Shown here: piece by piece, positions 25,518-35,200 of the stretch
How the letters are laid out: every line of letters begins with the position of its first letter
Position numbering within the stretch: position 1 is the stretch's first letter
IMG/VR virus record: IMGVR_UViG_3300044446_000019
Location: 1 to 64,000 of that record
Reading direction: 5' to 3' (one strand)
DNA: 64,000 nt
Source: a virus
Position numbers and translations under genes: made by a program
Notes under the pieces: model-generated
Seen by the model: the letters and a program-made list of their open reading frames with translations, nothing else
What the model was told of the DNA's origin: nothing
Database searches by the model: none

Positions 25518-26171
25518 CTACCCAGCCATGGCCATGAAGGCATCTGCTGACATACCGGCTGTCTCTTCAGGCGCTGGACCCCAGCCCTCGGGTGCCAACT
25601 CCAGTTTCATCAGGAACATGTTGCGTTTCGAGTCGTCAATGTTGCGCACGATCAGTAGAAACAGGGAATCCAGCCATGCGGCCAAAGGCACAACAGCGGC
25701 GTCCGCTCTCTTCACCATGTCGCCACCAAGGGCATCCCAGCTCTGTCGAGCGATGGTAATGAGGCGCAGGGACACCCACCAGGGTCGACCGGAGACCTGA
25801 CTGATGATCTCCAGAGCGAGCTCCTGGGAGTCACCCAAATCCAGGATCCCTGAGTGCAGTTGATCTTCGACGAACTGTCGCTCGTCCTCGTCCAGTAGCC
25901 CCGGGAACACGTCATCAGCCTGGAGCTGAGCGTTCATGAGGACATGCAACCAGTCAGCCGCACACATGGCAGGGATGGTCAGCTCCCTGCCAGCAACATC
26001 CATCACTATCGGCCATTGCTTCAGAGACCAGACCGGATCCAGCACCAGGTGCGGCAGAGTGATCTGCCCACCGGATGGCGCCTCAGGGCTACTTGGCGGA
26101 CTTGCGCGGCGGCCGACCACGGCGCACCACCGGCTTCTCTGGTTCCTCGCCAAACGCAGACAGGAACCCAA
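25518..26171 (-). CDS. Tail assembly chaperone, frameshift extension
   Basis: The 217-codon open frame overlaps the 3' end of the upstream chaperone (26089-26430) and continues for about 190 residues (WPIVMDVAGRELTIPAMCAA and on to DAFMAMAG). In tailed phages the second chaperone is made by programmed frameshift from the first; here the two frames differ by +1 (or -2), not -1. No plain slippery heptamer is obvious. Boundaries given are of the open frame; the true product starts within the first chaperone. Confidence 0.65.
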   Translation of the reverse strand: MGSCLRLARNQRSRWCAVVGRRASPPSSPEAPSGGQITLPHLVLDPVWSLKQWPIVMDVAGRELTIPAMCAADWLHVLMNAQLQADDVFPGLLDEDERQFVEDQLHSGILDLGDSQELALEIISQVSGRPWWVSLRLITIARQSWDALGGDMVKRADAAVVPLAAWLDSLFLLIVRNIDDSKRNMFLMKLELAPEGWGPAPEETAGMSADAFMAMAG

Positions 26172-26430
26172 TGAAGTCAGTCAGGGTCAGGTCCCCGGTG
26201 CGCATGAGCAGGGTGACGTACGCTTTGTCGTCCTCGGAGAGGATCACCGACTCGAAGGCGTCCAGAATCCAGGCACCAGCCTGAAGCTTCACCGCGTTCT
26301 CGATACCCTCCTTCTGGAGCAGGGCTGCGTCCCGGCTCATGAGCAGAAGCTGGGCGTCGGTGAGGCGTTTAATCGAGACATTGCGGCCTTTAACGTCGAC
26401 GAGACGGATATTTGCTTCGGGGTCGGTCAT
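26089..26430 (-). CDS. Tail assembly chaperone 1
   Basis: 113 residues. IRLVDVKGRNVSIKRLTDAQ and acidic helices ending in a basic tail (VVRRGRPPRKSAK). Short gene two positions before the tape measure, overlapped by the second open frame; both facts fit gpG-like chaperones that coat the tape measure during tail assembly. Confidence 0.72.
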   Translation of the reverse strand: MTDPEANIRLVDVKGRNVSIKRLTDAQLLLMSRDAALLQKEGIENAVKLQAGAWILDAFESVILSEDDKAYVTLLMRTGDLTLTDFIGFLSAFGEEPEKPVVRRGRPPRKSAK

Positions 26431-26434
26431 GTGG

Positions 26435-26884
26435 CTAATCGTAGGTGAATACCCTCATGTTGTGCTTGGGGGCTACGACCAGAAGCGGGATCCGCAGGTA
26501 CGCCTTACCGGTCTGACCAGGATGGTTGACCTGTTTGAGGTATACGACGTGACCAACCTTGCGCCAGAAGAACACAAGCCACTTACCCTTACCTTTCGGA
26601 ATAAGTGGGATTTTATGGCGGCGAGCGCCACCCTCTACTGAGGCTGCATAAGGGAACCGGCGGCCGGAGATACCCACTTTCCCCTCTACGATGTGGGGGC
26701 CGTAGCGGATCTGGGTCTCCAGGCCCTTCACTAGGTTGCCTTGGGTATAGGGACCGAAGGAGAGGATGGCGGTGGCGCCTTCCTTGATCTCCCGGACCAC
26801 CTGAGTTACAAGTCGTCGACCGGCTTCAATGGACTGGACTTGAATTTGGAATCGATCGACGCGAACGGTGTAACCAGCGGCCAC
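26435..26884 (-). CDS. Neck/tail-completion protein (HK97 gp10-like)
   Basis: 149 residues. FPYAASVEGGARRHKIP, KWLVFFWRKVGHVVYLKQV and HPGQTGKAYL match the order 'AxxVExGT...I.P...V....HPGTKGxxxL' of HK97 gp10-type proteins, which close the head-tail interface. Located between connectors and tail chaperones. Confidence 0.75.
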   Translation of the reverse strand: MAAGYTVRVDRFQIQVQSIEAGRRLVTQVVREIKEGATAILSFGPYTQGNLVKGLETQIRYGPHIVEGKVGISGRRFPYAASVEGGARRHKIPLIPKGKGKWLVFFWRKVGHVVYLKQVNHPGQTGKAYLRIPLLVVAPKHNMRVFTYD

Positions 26885-27012
26885 TTGTTCACCACCCTCA
26901 CGTAGTCGCTGGCGATCAGGTGTGCCCAGCGTTCATCCAGCACAACACGGATCGTGTCGTGCTCCAGCCAATTCTCGAACGATTTCAGGATAACTAGGTT
27001 GGCGACCCACAT
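26806..27012 (-). CDS. Hypothetical neck-region protein
   Basis: 68 residues from the ATG at 27012, which overlaps the stop of the gene at 27012-27566. Mixed helix/strand, ILKSFENWLEHDTIRVVLDE. Overlaps the gp10-like gene by 79 bases, an unusually long overlap. Possibly a minor connector. Confidence 0.5.
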   Translation of the reverse strand: MWVANLVILKSFENWLEHDTIRVVLDERWAHLIASDYVRVVNKWPLVTPFASIDSKFKSSPLKPVDDL

Positions 27013-27566
27013 CAGCACACGCAGTCGAGGTTGGGGAACTGGACGGTGACAGTCAGGTACCGCTCGGTGCAACCACCGTTGGGGGTGACCTGGGTCTGTC
27101 GGTTGATGACCACGGACATGCCCAGATATAGGGCCTGGTTGGTGGTTACCCAGTCACGGATACAGCACGCCACCTGACGCAGAGCCTGAGCATCATAGAG
27201 GTTTTGGAGCGCGGCAGCCGTCCAGTCGGCATCAGTGGGCGGCTCGCCTTCGGCGTTACCCACCGGGGCACACCTGATAATTCCTAGCTTGAGATCGGCG
27301 GCCCAGAACGCTGGGGGACAGTTACCTCGGACCTGACGAATGATGTCCTGATCGGGGAACGAGTTGTCCGATACCCAGATGTCGCCCAGTGTCAGGTAGG
27401 CCAGACCCTCACAGCAGTAGTCGGCGTACTGGCCCATGTCGTAGGCGATCTCGGGCCCGATACGCGGGGCACAGTGCTGTGGTGCCCCGACCATCTCACT
27501 GGTGATGCTGCACAGGCAGGCCAACGCTGCATCGTACAGCTGACCTAATGGATCAAGGAGGGCCAT
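27012..27566 (-). CDS. Hypothetical head-tail connector protein
   Basis: 184 residues with ten or more cysteines (ALACLCSIT, DYCCEGLAYL, VACCIRDW, DCVC at the C-terminus). Position between adaptor and neck genes suggests a connector or stopper. The high Cys content is shared with the neighbouring adaptor and major tail genes, hinting at disulfide or metal stabilisation of the virion. Confidence 0.6.
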   Translation of the reverse strand: MALLDPLGQLYDAALACLCSITSEMVGAPQHCAPRIGPEIAYDMGQYADYCCEGLAYLTLGDIWVSDNSFPDQDIIRQVRGNCPPAFWAADLKLGIIRCAPVGNAEGEPPTDADWTAAALQNLYDAQALRQVACCIRDWVTTNQALYLGMSVVINRQTQVTPNGGCTERYLTVTVQFPNLDCVC

Positions 27567-28426
27567 TAGAACGTCCAGGTGGTCTCGCGGATCACCGGCA
27601 GATCGGGGGACGAGATCTGCATATGCGATGGTAGTCGGCCAGGATTAAAACGTTGAATGATCGAATCGACCGTGACCAGGCCAGTTAAACCGTTCTGCAA
27701 GAGCTGATCCACATCCGCAAGGCTGACCGAAACTCCCTGCCTGGCTATGCTTGTCACCCTCTGCGGGAGTCGACACTCCCCTCCCATGCAGTTCTTGATC
27801 CACTCGCAGGCTAGCTCGCCTGCTGCCCTCTGAAGTACGGCAGGGACAGGGATTCCCCATAGGTAAGTGACCTCCCACGCAGTTTTGTCACTGGGCGCCA
27901 GCGCACCAGTGACGGGAAAATCGTAGTCGTTGTGGTTGGGCCAGCACCCGTTGTCAGTGTCGAGGTCGGGACCCTGACGGACCAACCATTGCCAGTCATC
28001 AACGCGGTAGGTTGCCGGGTCAACAACAGTGCCGTCACTGAACCGAACCTCGACGATGCCAGACACTGGCGGGGTAAGCCATACCTGACATTGCGCACGG
28101 CAGCGGCATCCCGAACCCATCCCACACCAGCAGTTTCGCCAGACTCCGTCGAGGATGTACGGGAACCATGTTCCTTCAGACCAGTAGTATCCGGAACCCC
28201 ATCCAAGGTTGTCCAGGCAGTCCCGGCCACATGGCCGGACGGTTCTAGTACAAGCACCGAACCGGCGGCCGGTAGCCGCCCAAACGGAAAACGCACCGTA
28301 TTCGGCGGCAGCTGTCTGGGTGGCAAGGTCAGCCCCCGTCCACGTCTCTGTGCAGCAACCTACGTCGACAGTCCAGTTGCAGGGTAGTCCGGGAGCCGAG
28401 TTGGTGAACACGTTAATGCTGGGCAA
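27566..28426 (-). CDS. Head-to-tail adaptor-like protein
   Basis: 286 residues from a TTG. Cys-rich N-terminal half (VGCCTETW, GACTRTVRPCGRDCLDN, NCWCGMGSGCRCRAQC), then a helical domain with WEVTYLWGIPVPAVLQRAA and RLPQRVTSIARQGVSV, as in actinophage head-to-tail adaptors. Start codon and ribosome site lie in a 13-bp hairpin. First residues MPSINVFTNSAPG support this start. Confidence 0.68.
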   Translation of the reverse strand: MPSINVFTNSAPGLPCNWTVDVGCCTETWTGADLATQTAAAEYGAFSVWAATGRRFGACTRTVRPCGRDCLDNLGWGSGYYWSEGTWFPYILDGVWRNCWCGMGSGCRCRAQCQVWLTPPVSGIVEVRFSDGTVVDPATYRVDDWQWLVRQGPDLDTDNGCWPNHNDYDFPVTGALAPSDKTAWEVTYLWGIPVPAVLQRAAGELACEWIKNCMGGECRLPQRVTSIARQGVSVSLADVDQLLQNGLTGLVTVDSIIQRFNPGRLPSHMQISSPDLPVIRETTWTF

Positions 28427-28436
28427 CTCGGCTCCC
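28391..28436 (-). promoter_or_regulatory. Hairpin enclosing the adaptor start
   Basis: A perfect 13-bp stem (28391-28403 with 28424-28436). On the minus-strand RNA the 5' arm holds the ribosome site and TTG start of the adaptor gene, and the 3' arm codes for its residues 9-13, so translation initiation would be occluded until unfolded. Confidence 0.7.
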
Positions 28437-28479
28437 TTCCTGGCTGGTACTGGGGTCCGTCGAACTCAGACTAGCTGGA

Positions 28480-29199
28480 TTAGGCAGGGATCAGGCTGGA
28501 GAGGGTAGTGCAACCACACGCGGACACTGGCGGGGCCAGTCGGGTCAGGAACATCCGATGATGCTGGTTGCTCAGGATCGGAGTCAGTAGCGGGATTGGA
28601 GTATTGAGGTTCGCGGTCGCATCGGACAGGTCCACGTTGTACGGGCCAGTGCCCCACAGCGAGGTGGACCGAGTACGCGCATTGACGACGAAGCTGGCAT
28701 TACCGTTCTCGTAGGTGAGATCACCAACGGTGCCCTCGATAACCCACGGGTACAGGACGTAGCCGTATTCCACGCCACCCGTGCACGCTGCACCACCCGT
28801 GAGCCCCGACAATCGGGTCCAGCCTTCCAGGGCAAAAGACGCGGAGGCCGCAGAACCTTCCTGGGTACTGAAGCCGGTAGCCCGGGGGGCTGGTGCGTTG
28901 TCCAGGACCAGTGGCTCGGAGGTCATGATGTTGACGAGTTCCGGGTCCACGTTGCACAGGGTGACAACCAGGTTGATCCACTTCAGGATTGGTGGGTTGG
29001 TCTCCTTGACGCAGAAGACACCGTCACCGTTCTTGACGAAGAACTCTTCCCGGTCCTCATACTCCTTCGTCATCTCGATAGAGATGATGCCGTCGGACAC
29101 CACGGTGGAACAGCCGGTCACCGGCTGTCCACAGTTCACGTCGACCTTGGTAGCCCGGATCCGTGGAATCTTGAATGGGGTATAGCAAACAGACGTCAT
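28480..29199 (-). CDS. Major tail protein (probable)
   Basis: 239 residues. KEYEDREEFFVKNGDGVFCV, ILKWINLVVTLCNVDPEL and SEPLVLDN are typical of actinophage major tail tube subunits, followed by an Ig-like or insertion domain. It lies upstream of the adaptor genes, whereas connectors usually precede the tail tube gene; that order is noted as unusual. Confidence 0.7.
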   Translation of the reverse strand: MTSVCYTPFKIPRIRATKVDVNCGQPVTGCSTVVSDGIISIEMTKEYEDREEFFVKNGDGVFCVKETNPPILKWINLVVTLCNVDPELVNIMTSEPLVLDNAPAPRATGFSTQEGSAASASFALEGWTRLSGLTGGAACTGGVEYGYVLYPWVIEGTVGDLTYENGNASFVVNARTRSTSLWGTGPYNVDLSDATANLNTPIPLLTPILSNQHHRMFLTRLAPPVSACGCTTLSSLIPA

Positions 29200-29411
29200 T
29201 TCCTGCTCCGCTTCTTCGGCTCTATAGGCGGCGAAGACTCGAATCCAAGTTCCTGGTACCGGCGGTACCGGGCATACAAGTAGTCAGGGACCACTAGACC
29301 CAAGGAGGGTGTATCGGTGGTGGTGGCCACGTCGTAGACGGAATCGGCCAGGTCGACGAGAACTCGAACCACGTCCGAGAACTCGTCAACGGTTGGCGTC
29401 AAGGTGATCAT
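29196..29411 (-). CDS. Hypothetical protein
   Basis: 71 residues from the ATG at 29411, overlapping both neighbours by 4 bases. N-terminal acidic helix (VDEFSDVVRVLVDLADSV), basic C-terminus (EPKKRSRK). Between capsid and tail genes; unknown function. Confidence 0.6.
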   Translation of the reverse strand: MITLTPTVDEFSDVVRVLVDLADSVYDVATTTDTPSLGLVVPDYLYARYRRYQELGFESSPPIEPKKRSRK

Positions 29412-30250
29412 GTAGTGGTGCAATCCCGAGTGACGGCGACGGAGAACTTCCCGCACTCGATCCCCATGGCGTAAACCTGCTCAGCCAGGAGAGTCAGTAC
29501 GTTGGTGGACTGATTGAAGCCACCTTCGATCGGGTTGACGAAAATCTCTGGGTCCTGCCAAATGATCGGCCGGCCGGTGGCGTACATGTACTCGATCGTG
29601 GACGAGACAGCTTCCCCGTTGGGTCCGGTGCCGTCGTAGCCCTGACCGAAAACAACAGGAGTACCGAGGTAGGTCTGCCATCCGCGCCCACGGGGCACCA
29701 GTAGGTGGTTGTTGGCGAGGAACGGCATCATGTACGGGCGGGCGTGGATCACGCCACCGACGATGTTGTTGTCGGCCAAACCCTGCTCCAATGTGGCTAC
29801 CGCTACCGTCGGACACGAGGCAGCGGTCAGGGCAGTGGATCCACGAAGTAGGCCGGTGAGACCTGGTGCACCGGGTGCGGCAGGAGTACCTCCCCAGAAC
29901 ACCTCCTCCACGCCCCGCTGGAACCGAAGGTCCGCACGGATCAGTGTCCGTTGCCGGGCCTCCTCGTATGACATGCCGACGATGTTGCAGGTGTAAGAGG
30001 TGTAAACCGCGAACGGGAAACCCGACACCGGAGCAGGTAGTGCCTGAAACGTCTTGGCACCCGACACCGGTGGACAGTTCATGCCCCAGAAGTACACATC
30101 CCCGCACGAGTCAGGGATGTAGGTGACACCGCCACCGACCGCATTGGGACTGGGGAACGGTATCGGTCCAACGGCAGCCTCAAATAGCCCTGCCTGACGG
30201 ACCGGCGGTGGCGGGGGCTCCGCGTAATACAGTGCGTTAAATACGGCCAC
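29408..30250 (-). CDS. Capsid-associated structural protein
   Basis: 280 residues. PPPPPV near the N-terminus, CGDVYFWGMNCPPVSG, then beta-rich segments with ARPYMMPFLANNHLLV and GQGYDGTGPNGEAVSS. Encoded directly after the major capsid gene in late-operon order, suggesting a decoration or minor capsid protein. Family not recognised. Confidence 0.6.
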   Translation of the reverse strand: MAVFNALYYAEPPPPPVRQAGLFEAAVGPIPFPSPNAVGGGVTYIPDSCGDVYFWGMNCPPVSGAKTFQALPAPVSGFPFAVYTSYTCNIVGMSYEEARQRTLIRADLRFQRGVEEVFWGGTPAAPGAPGLTGLLRGSTALTAASCPTVAVATLEQGLADNNIVGGVIHARPYMMPFLANNHLLVPRGRGWQTYLGTPVVFGQGYDGTGPNGEAVSSTIEYMYATGRPIIWQDPEIFVNPIEGGFNQSTNVLTLLAEQVYAMGIECGKFSVAVTRDCTTT

Positions 30251-30280
30251 AGCTACTCCTTCCAGTAGGGCTGAAGCGAA

Positions 30281-30302
30281 GGGGGCCAGTTCCCTGGCCC
30301 CC
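30281..30302 (-). terminator. GC-rich hairpin after the major capsid gene
   Basis: An 8-bp stem gggggcca/tggccccc with a 6-base loop, enclosed by an outer stem agtagggc/gccctact (30265-30272 with 30305-30312). Probably attenuates transcription downstream of the highly expressed capsid gene. Confidence 0.6.
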
Positions 30303-30310
30303 GTGCCCTA

Positions 30311-32026
30311 CTAGCAGGTCACCGCTCGCTGAACACCGGTAGAACCGTTGGGGCAGATAGCGATGGTGTAGACCCGCGACAGCGGACACATTCGCACCAT
30401 CTTCCAGCCGGTTTCCGTGAACAGGTGGGTCACCTGGTTCGTGGCCAACTTGGTGGAGTCGTAGACCGAGTTCAGGGTGATGACGTCGGAAACTGCCCGC
30501 ACCCACGTACCGGCCGGGTAGATCAGGAACTGCAAGGAGATTGGCAGCTCACCGATAGCGGTGGCGGAGCCCGGTGCGGTACCAGACGCGGCCAGCGACG
30601 TGGAGAATGAGTCCTGCCAGTCGTAGACGTACTGGGCCCGGACGCCGCGAGTGGCCATGGCCGAACTGATCGCCGAGTCAGCCAGCGACAACGTGTTGGA
30701 GTAGTCGCCACCGTTACGACGGATCCAGTCCGCCCGCATCTGGGCGAGGATCCAGAACGGCAGCACAACTTCCAGGGTGGCGGAACGCTGAAGGCGTAGC
30801 CGGTACTTGATGTCGACGGCCGCCATCTCCAGAGCCGACAGCACCTGAGAAACCACGGAACCATCAGAGGTCCACGGCTGGCCACCCAGGGTGACAGCGG
30901 TGGACCCGGCGACCACAGCTGCGATCTGCTCACGGTTGACCTGGTGCGCGGACGCAGCCATGGCACCACGGGTGAACGTGGCCGTGAACTCCGGGTAGCC
31001 CCGGATGCTCAGGATGTTGCCAGTGAGGCAGAGGCCCGTGACACCGAGACGATCGTCCACGAAATCGGGGCACGGGATTTCCAGGCACGTCTTGACGGTG
31101 CCGGAGGCAACCTGGGCCTCAGTGAGGTTGAAGAAGCCGGTGCCGCTACCGAAGATATAGCTGAAGTCGATACCAGTGTTGTGCCGGATGCCGCCACGTC
31201 GAGCCTGGACTTCAGGTGCGTCGTACAGACCATCAGTGGTGATCTGGAGACAGATGTCGTAGTCGGTTTCCGACGGGGCACACCAGCCGGCCGCTGCGAC
31301 CAGGGAGTCGCGGGTAGGGTCGATGGCCGCGAGTTCCTTGCGACGCAGTTCCGACGACGCGATCAGGGAACCACCCGGGAGACGCTTCTCGTCCGCTGCG
31401 GCCATGATCTTGGCGTAGTCGTTGTCGTCCATGTTGACGCTGTACTCGTCCGGGTAGTCACGAATCATCTTCGCGACCGGGTAGTGGATCGGACCATTAC
31501 CCGTCGGACCAGACATGCCACCGTGACCGGCCGAGCGGGCGATGAATGCCTTCGCTACGTCCAGCATGGAGTCGAACTTGTGACCGGCCTCGTAGTCCGG
31601 TACGCCAGCGGCTGCAACCAGGGTGGCGTAGCCCTGGCGATTGGTGGGGATGACCGTGGTGCCATCACGGTTGATGATGTCGGCAACAGTCACCTTGACC
31701 ACGTTGCTGTCGTCAACAACAGCAGTGGCCGTAGCGGATGCGGTGACCGGCTCCGGCTCAACGGTCTCTTCGACCTCAGGCTCAGCGTCAGGCTCGGTGA
31801 GTGCGGCGAACTGGGTGGCACGATCCTTGCGGCCTTGAATTTCAGCGGCCACATCGTACTTGTAGAACTGCTTGAGCGCAGTCAGCTCTTCGAGCTGCTC
31901 ATCGGTGACCGTAGAGGCGTCAACCTCGGAAAGCGCAGAGGTGTACTCAGTCTCCGCCTCGACACGCTTCGCCTCCAGGGCACTGAGCGTGAAGACGGTC
32001 AGGTCTTCGGGGATTTCAAAAAGCAT
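30311..32026 (-). CDS. HK97-type major capsid protein
   Basis: 571 residues. The first ~130 residues are acidic and helical (EAKRVEAETEYTSALSEVD, EPDAEPEVEETVEPEPV), like the scaffolding delta domain of HK97-fold capsids. The shell part follows (DYEAGHKFDSMLDVAKAF, RGYPEFTATFTRGA, QVNREQIAAVVAG, then VEVLPF-like LEVVLPFWILAQMRADWIRRN). The gene order supports it. The delta domain would be removed by the protease at 38711. Confidence 0.85.
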   Translation of the reverse strand: MLFEIPEDLTVFTLSALEAKRVEAETEYTSALSEVDASTVTDEQLEELTALKQFYKYDVAAEIQGRKDRATQFAALTEPDAEPEVEETVEPEPVTASATATAVVDDSNVVKVTVADIINRDGTTVIPTNRQGYATLVAAAGVPDYEAGHKFDSMLDVAKAFIARSAGHGGMSGPTGNGPIHYPVAKMIRDYPDEYSVNMDDNDYAKIMAAADEKRLPGGSLIASSELRRKELAAIDPTRDSLVAAAGWCAPSETDYDICLQITTDGLYDAPEVQARRGGIRHNTGIDFSYIFGSGTGFFNLTEAQVASGTVKTCLEIPCPDFVDDRLGVTGLCLTGNILSIRGYPEFTATFTRGAMAASAHQVNREQIAAVVAGSTAVTLGGQPWTSDGSVVSQVLSALEMAAVDIKYRLRLQRSATLEVVLPFWILAQMRADWIRRNGGDYSNTLSLADSAISSAMATRGVRAQYVYDWQDSFSTSLAASGTAPGSATAIGELPISLQFLIYPAGTWVRAVSDVITLNSVYDSTKLATNQVTHLFTETGWKMVRMCPLSRVYTIAICPNGSTGVQRAVTC

Positions 32027-32071
32027 TGTGGGCCTCTCAACGGAAGAGTTTTCTTCCGGTGCAGGCCCACA
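32027..32071 (-). promoter_or_regulatory. Hairpin in the major capsid gene leader
   Basis: Outer 9-bp stem (32027-32035 with 32063-32071) and inner 7-bp stem cggaaga/tcttccg, immediately before the capsid start codon. Likely an RNA-stability or translation-control element for the capsid mRNA. Confidence 0.65.
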
Positions 32072-32105
32072 GCTACAGCCACCGATCTAAGGGGATGGTA
32101 ACACC

Positions 32106-32258
32106 CTATGCCCTAGAATAGGTCGTTCCTGCCGGGCCCAGGGTTTGTGCAACCTTGGCGGCATGCTCCCCAGTTACGACCTTTTTCTCCCCGTTTGGGT
32201 ACTTCACCTCGAACTGTGGTTCAACCACAGCAACCTTGTCCCCATTGCATCCACACAT
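32106..32258 (-). CDS. Small cysteine-containing protein
   Basis: 50 residues: begins MCGCNGDKVA and continues FEVKYPNGEKKVVTG. ATG preceded by gggaggcgaag. Short proteins of this type (M-C-x-C start, 'V.YPDG....TG..AA..A') sit just upstream of actinophage capsid genes. Role unknown. Confidence 0.7.
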   Translation of the reverse strand: MCGCNGDKVAVVEPQFEVKYPNGEKKVVTGEHAAKVAQTLGPAGTTYSRA

Positions 32259-32260
32259 CT

Positions 32261-35200
32261 TTACTTCGCCTCCCTCTTCTTCCTCGCTTCAAGCATCATC
32301 CGCTTGAGCCACGCCTGAACCTCAGGATCACTTGTAGCCTTTTGCATAATGTCCCACATCGTTGTGGCGGCGTCAGTGCCCTCGTGGAAGTCCCTCTGGT
32401 TCAGTTCACGCTCTGCTGCACCTAGCCGTAGAAGTTCCTGTTCATCACCCGCGAGAAGTCTGCGGATGATGTCTTCCTTCTTTTCGATGAGGGAGGGTTT
32501 GCCGGGTTCGAAGCTACCGGTCCCCACTCTCCGCATGAAGCTTCCCTTCGGCACCTTAATCCGGGCCGTGGGGATGGCAGCAAGTTTCTCGAACGCATCA
32601 CGAAGAGCCTTGGGCGCATCGGCAGGGAGGTCTACCTTGCGTCCAAGCGGTGGTGCGTCGATAGCATCGATGGCTCTCTGGATTCGGTCAGCGACACCCT
32701 GATCGGCGGCGGTCTTCTTCATCTCCCTCAAGCGGTCGATGAATTTACTCAGCTCAAGCTTGTCTCGACCCATTTGATCACCCATACGAGCGATCTCGTT
32801 GATGAAGGAGTTCGGTTCCCGGTCATCCATGTACAGATCAGCCCACAGGGCTCCTAGTTCGGAGTCCAGGTGCATCAGACCCTGATCATTGCCACCGTTG
32901 GGTAGGTAGATGGGTTCGTCAGCGTTGGGACGTTCGCGCTTGATGATGCGACCATCGCCACCGGTTGCTTTGTATTTGAGGGATTCCACCGGCGGCCCGG
33001 GAGCAGCAGGCGAACTGCCGGTGGCAGCAGTCTTCTTTGCAGCAGCCTTCTTTACTGGGGCAGCCTTAGATCGGGCGGCAAGGATGGCGTCAACCCGGGC
33101 CGACTTGAGCAGAGTCGGACGCTCCAGGTTCAGCTCGTCCTCGATATCCTTCAGCTCACCGGGCGACATGTCCATGAGTTCTTCACGGGTCTGTGTACCG
33201 CCGGTGGATGGTGCCGCCGTCTTCGTGACCTTCTTGGCCGCCGCTACCTCGCGCTTGACCTCCGCTTTTGTCTCCGTGCTGGATGCAGCCTTCTTCGCTG
33301 GTGTCCCCCGAAGCTCCGCGATGATGCCTTCGTCTCGGGAAATGTCAGCACGGATTTGGTTACTCTGTGCAGATTCTGTGCCACCGCTGGATCCCGCTGG
33401 GATCTTGCGGTGAGCAAGGCGATCGGTGCGCTCCCTGTTATGCAGTTCAAGCTCCTGGATGGCGCGTGTCTTAGTGACACGACCGCCAGCCACTGCCTTC
33501 GTGAAGTCATCGCCAGTCATGGCAGCGATCTCACGGGGTGTTGCCTTCGCTTCCGTAGTGGGACCAGTCGACTCATTGCGCATCCCACCACGGGTCAGGA
33601 CAGCCATGTTCCTGTTCATCTGTTCCTGCGCGGCGGCCGCAGCTGCGGCCTTCTTCGTTACCTTCCTCGCAGGCGGCGCGGACTTGGCGGCACGGGCCAA
33701 TGTCTCCTTGACCGGGGTACGACTGGACTCCACAATCCTTGCCACGGCAGCAGCGTCTCCAGTAAATCCCCTGGAAGAGATGGGTCCCGGTGCCTTCTTC
33801 GCTGCCGTACGCCGGGCCAATTCAGCGGCAACGGTGGCCTTCTGATCGTCACCGAACTGTGGACTCTCGGTGATCTTCTTCAGGTCATCATCAGCGAGCG
33901 GAGACAGGTTGCTCTGAACTGTCTTCGAGACCTTCTTGGCCGGCGGCAGGTCAGCGGCAACGTCAGCCTTGGCGGCAGGGGTAGCCCTGGAACGTTTGGT
34001 CTTCTTCAACGCCTCCGCGAGTGCTTTCCATCGTGCACTCTGGGCGCGGTACATCTGCGTATTGGCTTCAGCATCCGCCAACTCTGCGCGTGCAATGGCG
34101 ATGTCTTCGGGGGTGACTGAGTTCTTCAGCCGCCTCTTCGCCCCATCAACAAGAATGGTGTTGGTTGCTGCGGCGTAGCCAGGACTGCCAGCTCCCCCGC
34201 TCCAGTTGTCCAACCACCGTCCGATGGCGGCAGGTGTTGCATTCTTGGGTAGCCCGCTGTCACGGAGAGCTTCAGTGTCACCATCAAGGAGACGTTGAAT
34301 CCGGTCCAGCATGTTCTTGTCATTGCCGACGGAGCCTGGTGCTTCGGCATACGCCTGGTCTGGTACCAGGGTGCGGGCATCGATCTTGGCAGCTGGTGGT
34401 TTGGGTGCAGCCTTCTTCTTCGGCAGTGGCGCTGGTGGTGTGAGGTCGATCGGGTCGCCGGCCTGCTGGCGCCGGATCATTTCCCGGGCAAGCTCAGTCA
34501 GTACCTCATCCTTCGTGGTGGCAGCCTCAGGCAGCTTGATGCCGGCAGCCTTGGCGTCCGCCTTAATCTGAGCGACGCTGATTTTTCCTAGCTCCGGGTC
34601 CACTACCCGGATGACTTCCTTCTTGGTCACCAGTTCCGGGGAGTCTCCAGTATGGAGCGCTGCGGCTGCACTCTGGATCCACTGTGCTCGTTCCAGTTCC
34701 TCAGTGATCCGCTTACCGAGGAACTCCTTGTTGGCTTGGGTTTGACCTGGTGCTTCTAACCCTGCCCGGTAGGATTTGAGGCTGTCGTCGGAGCGGCTAA
34801 GTAGACGCTTCAGCTCCGCCTTGGCGTCGTCAACCTTGCCCTTACCTAGGAGGTTCTCCACGGTGGCGTAGTCCAGGGCGGCGGGGCCACCGGCAGGACG
34901 CTTGATCCCAGCGTCTGCCATGATCTTGTCGAGATCATGACCGCCCTTCTTGACCCGCTTGTCCTCCAGGGCTACCCGTTCGCTGATATCCAGGAGATGT
35001 TTGCGATCCTTCTCCGACATCTCAGCCAGGACGCCGTCGCGGTACTCCGGTTTGATACGAGCCAGCATCCGGACAGCTACTCGGTCCTCCACGCTGACCT
35101 TGGAGGGACCGCTGGTGGTCTCAACTTCGTCGCGGATCTCCTTGGCCATCTTGACCAGGTCGTGGCCAGTCTGTCCGGGCATCTGTTTGGCCAGCTCATC

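Noticed and set aside
30944-32101. Long + strand frame opposite the major capsid gene
   Set aside because: Antisense shadow; the capsid gene on the other strand is well supported.
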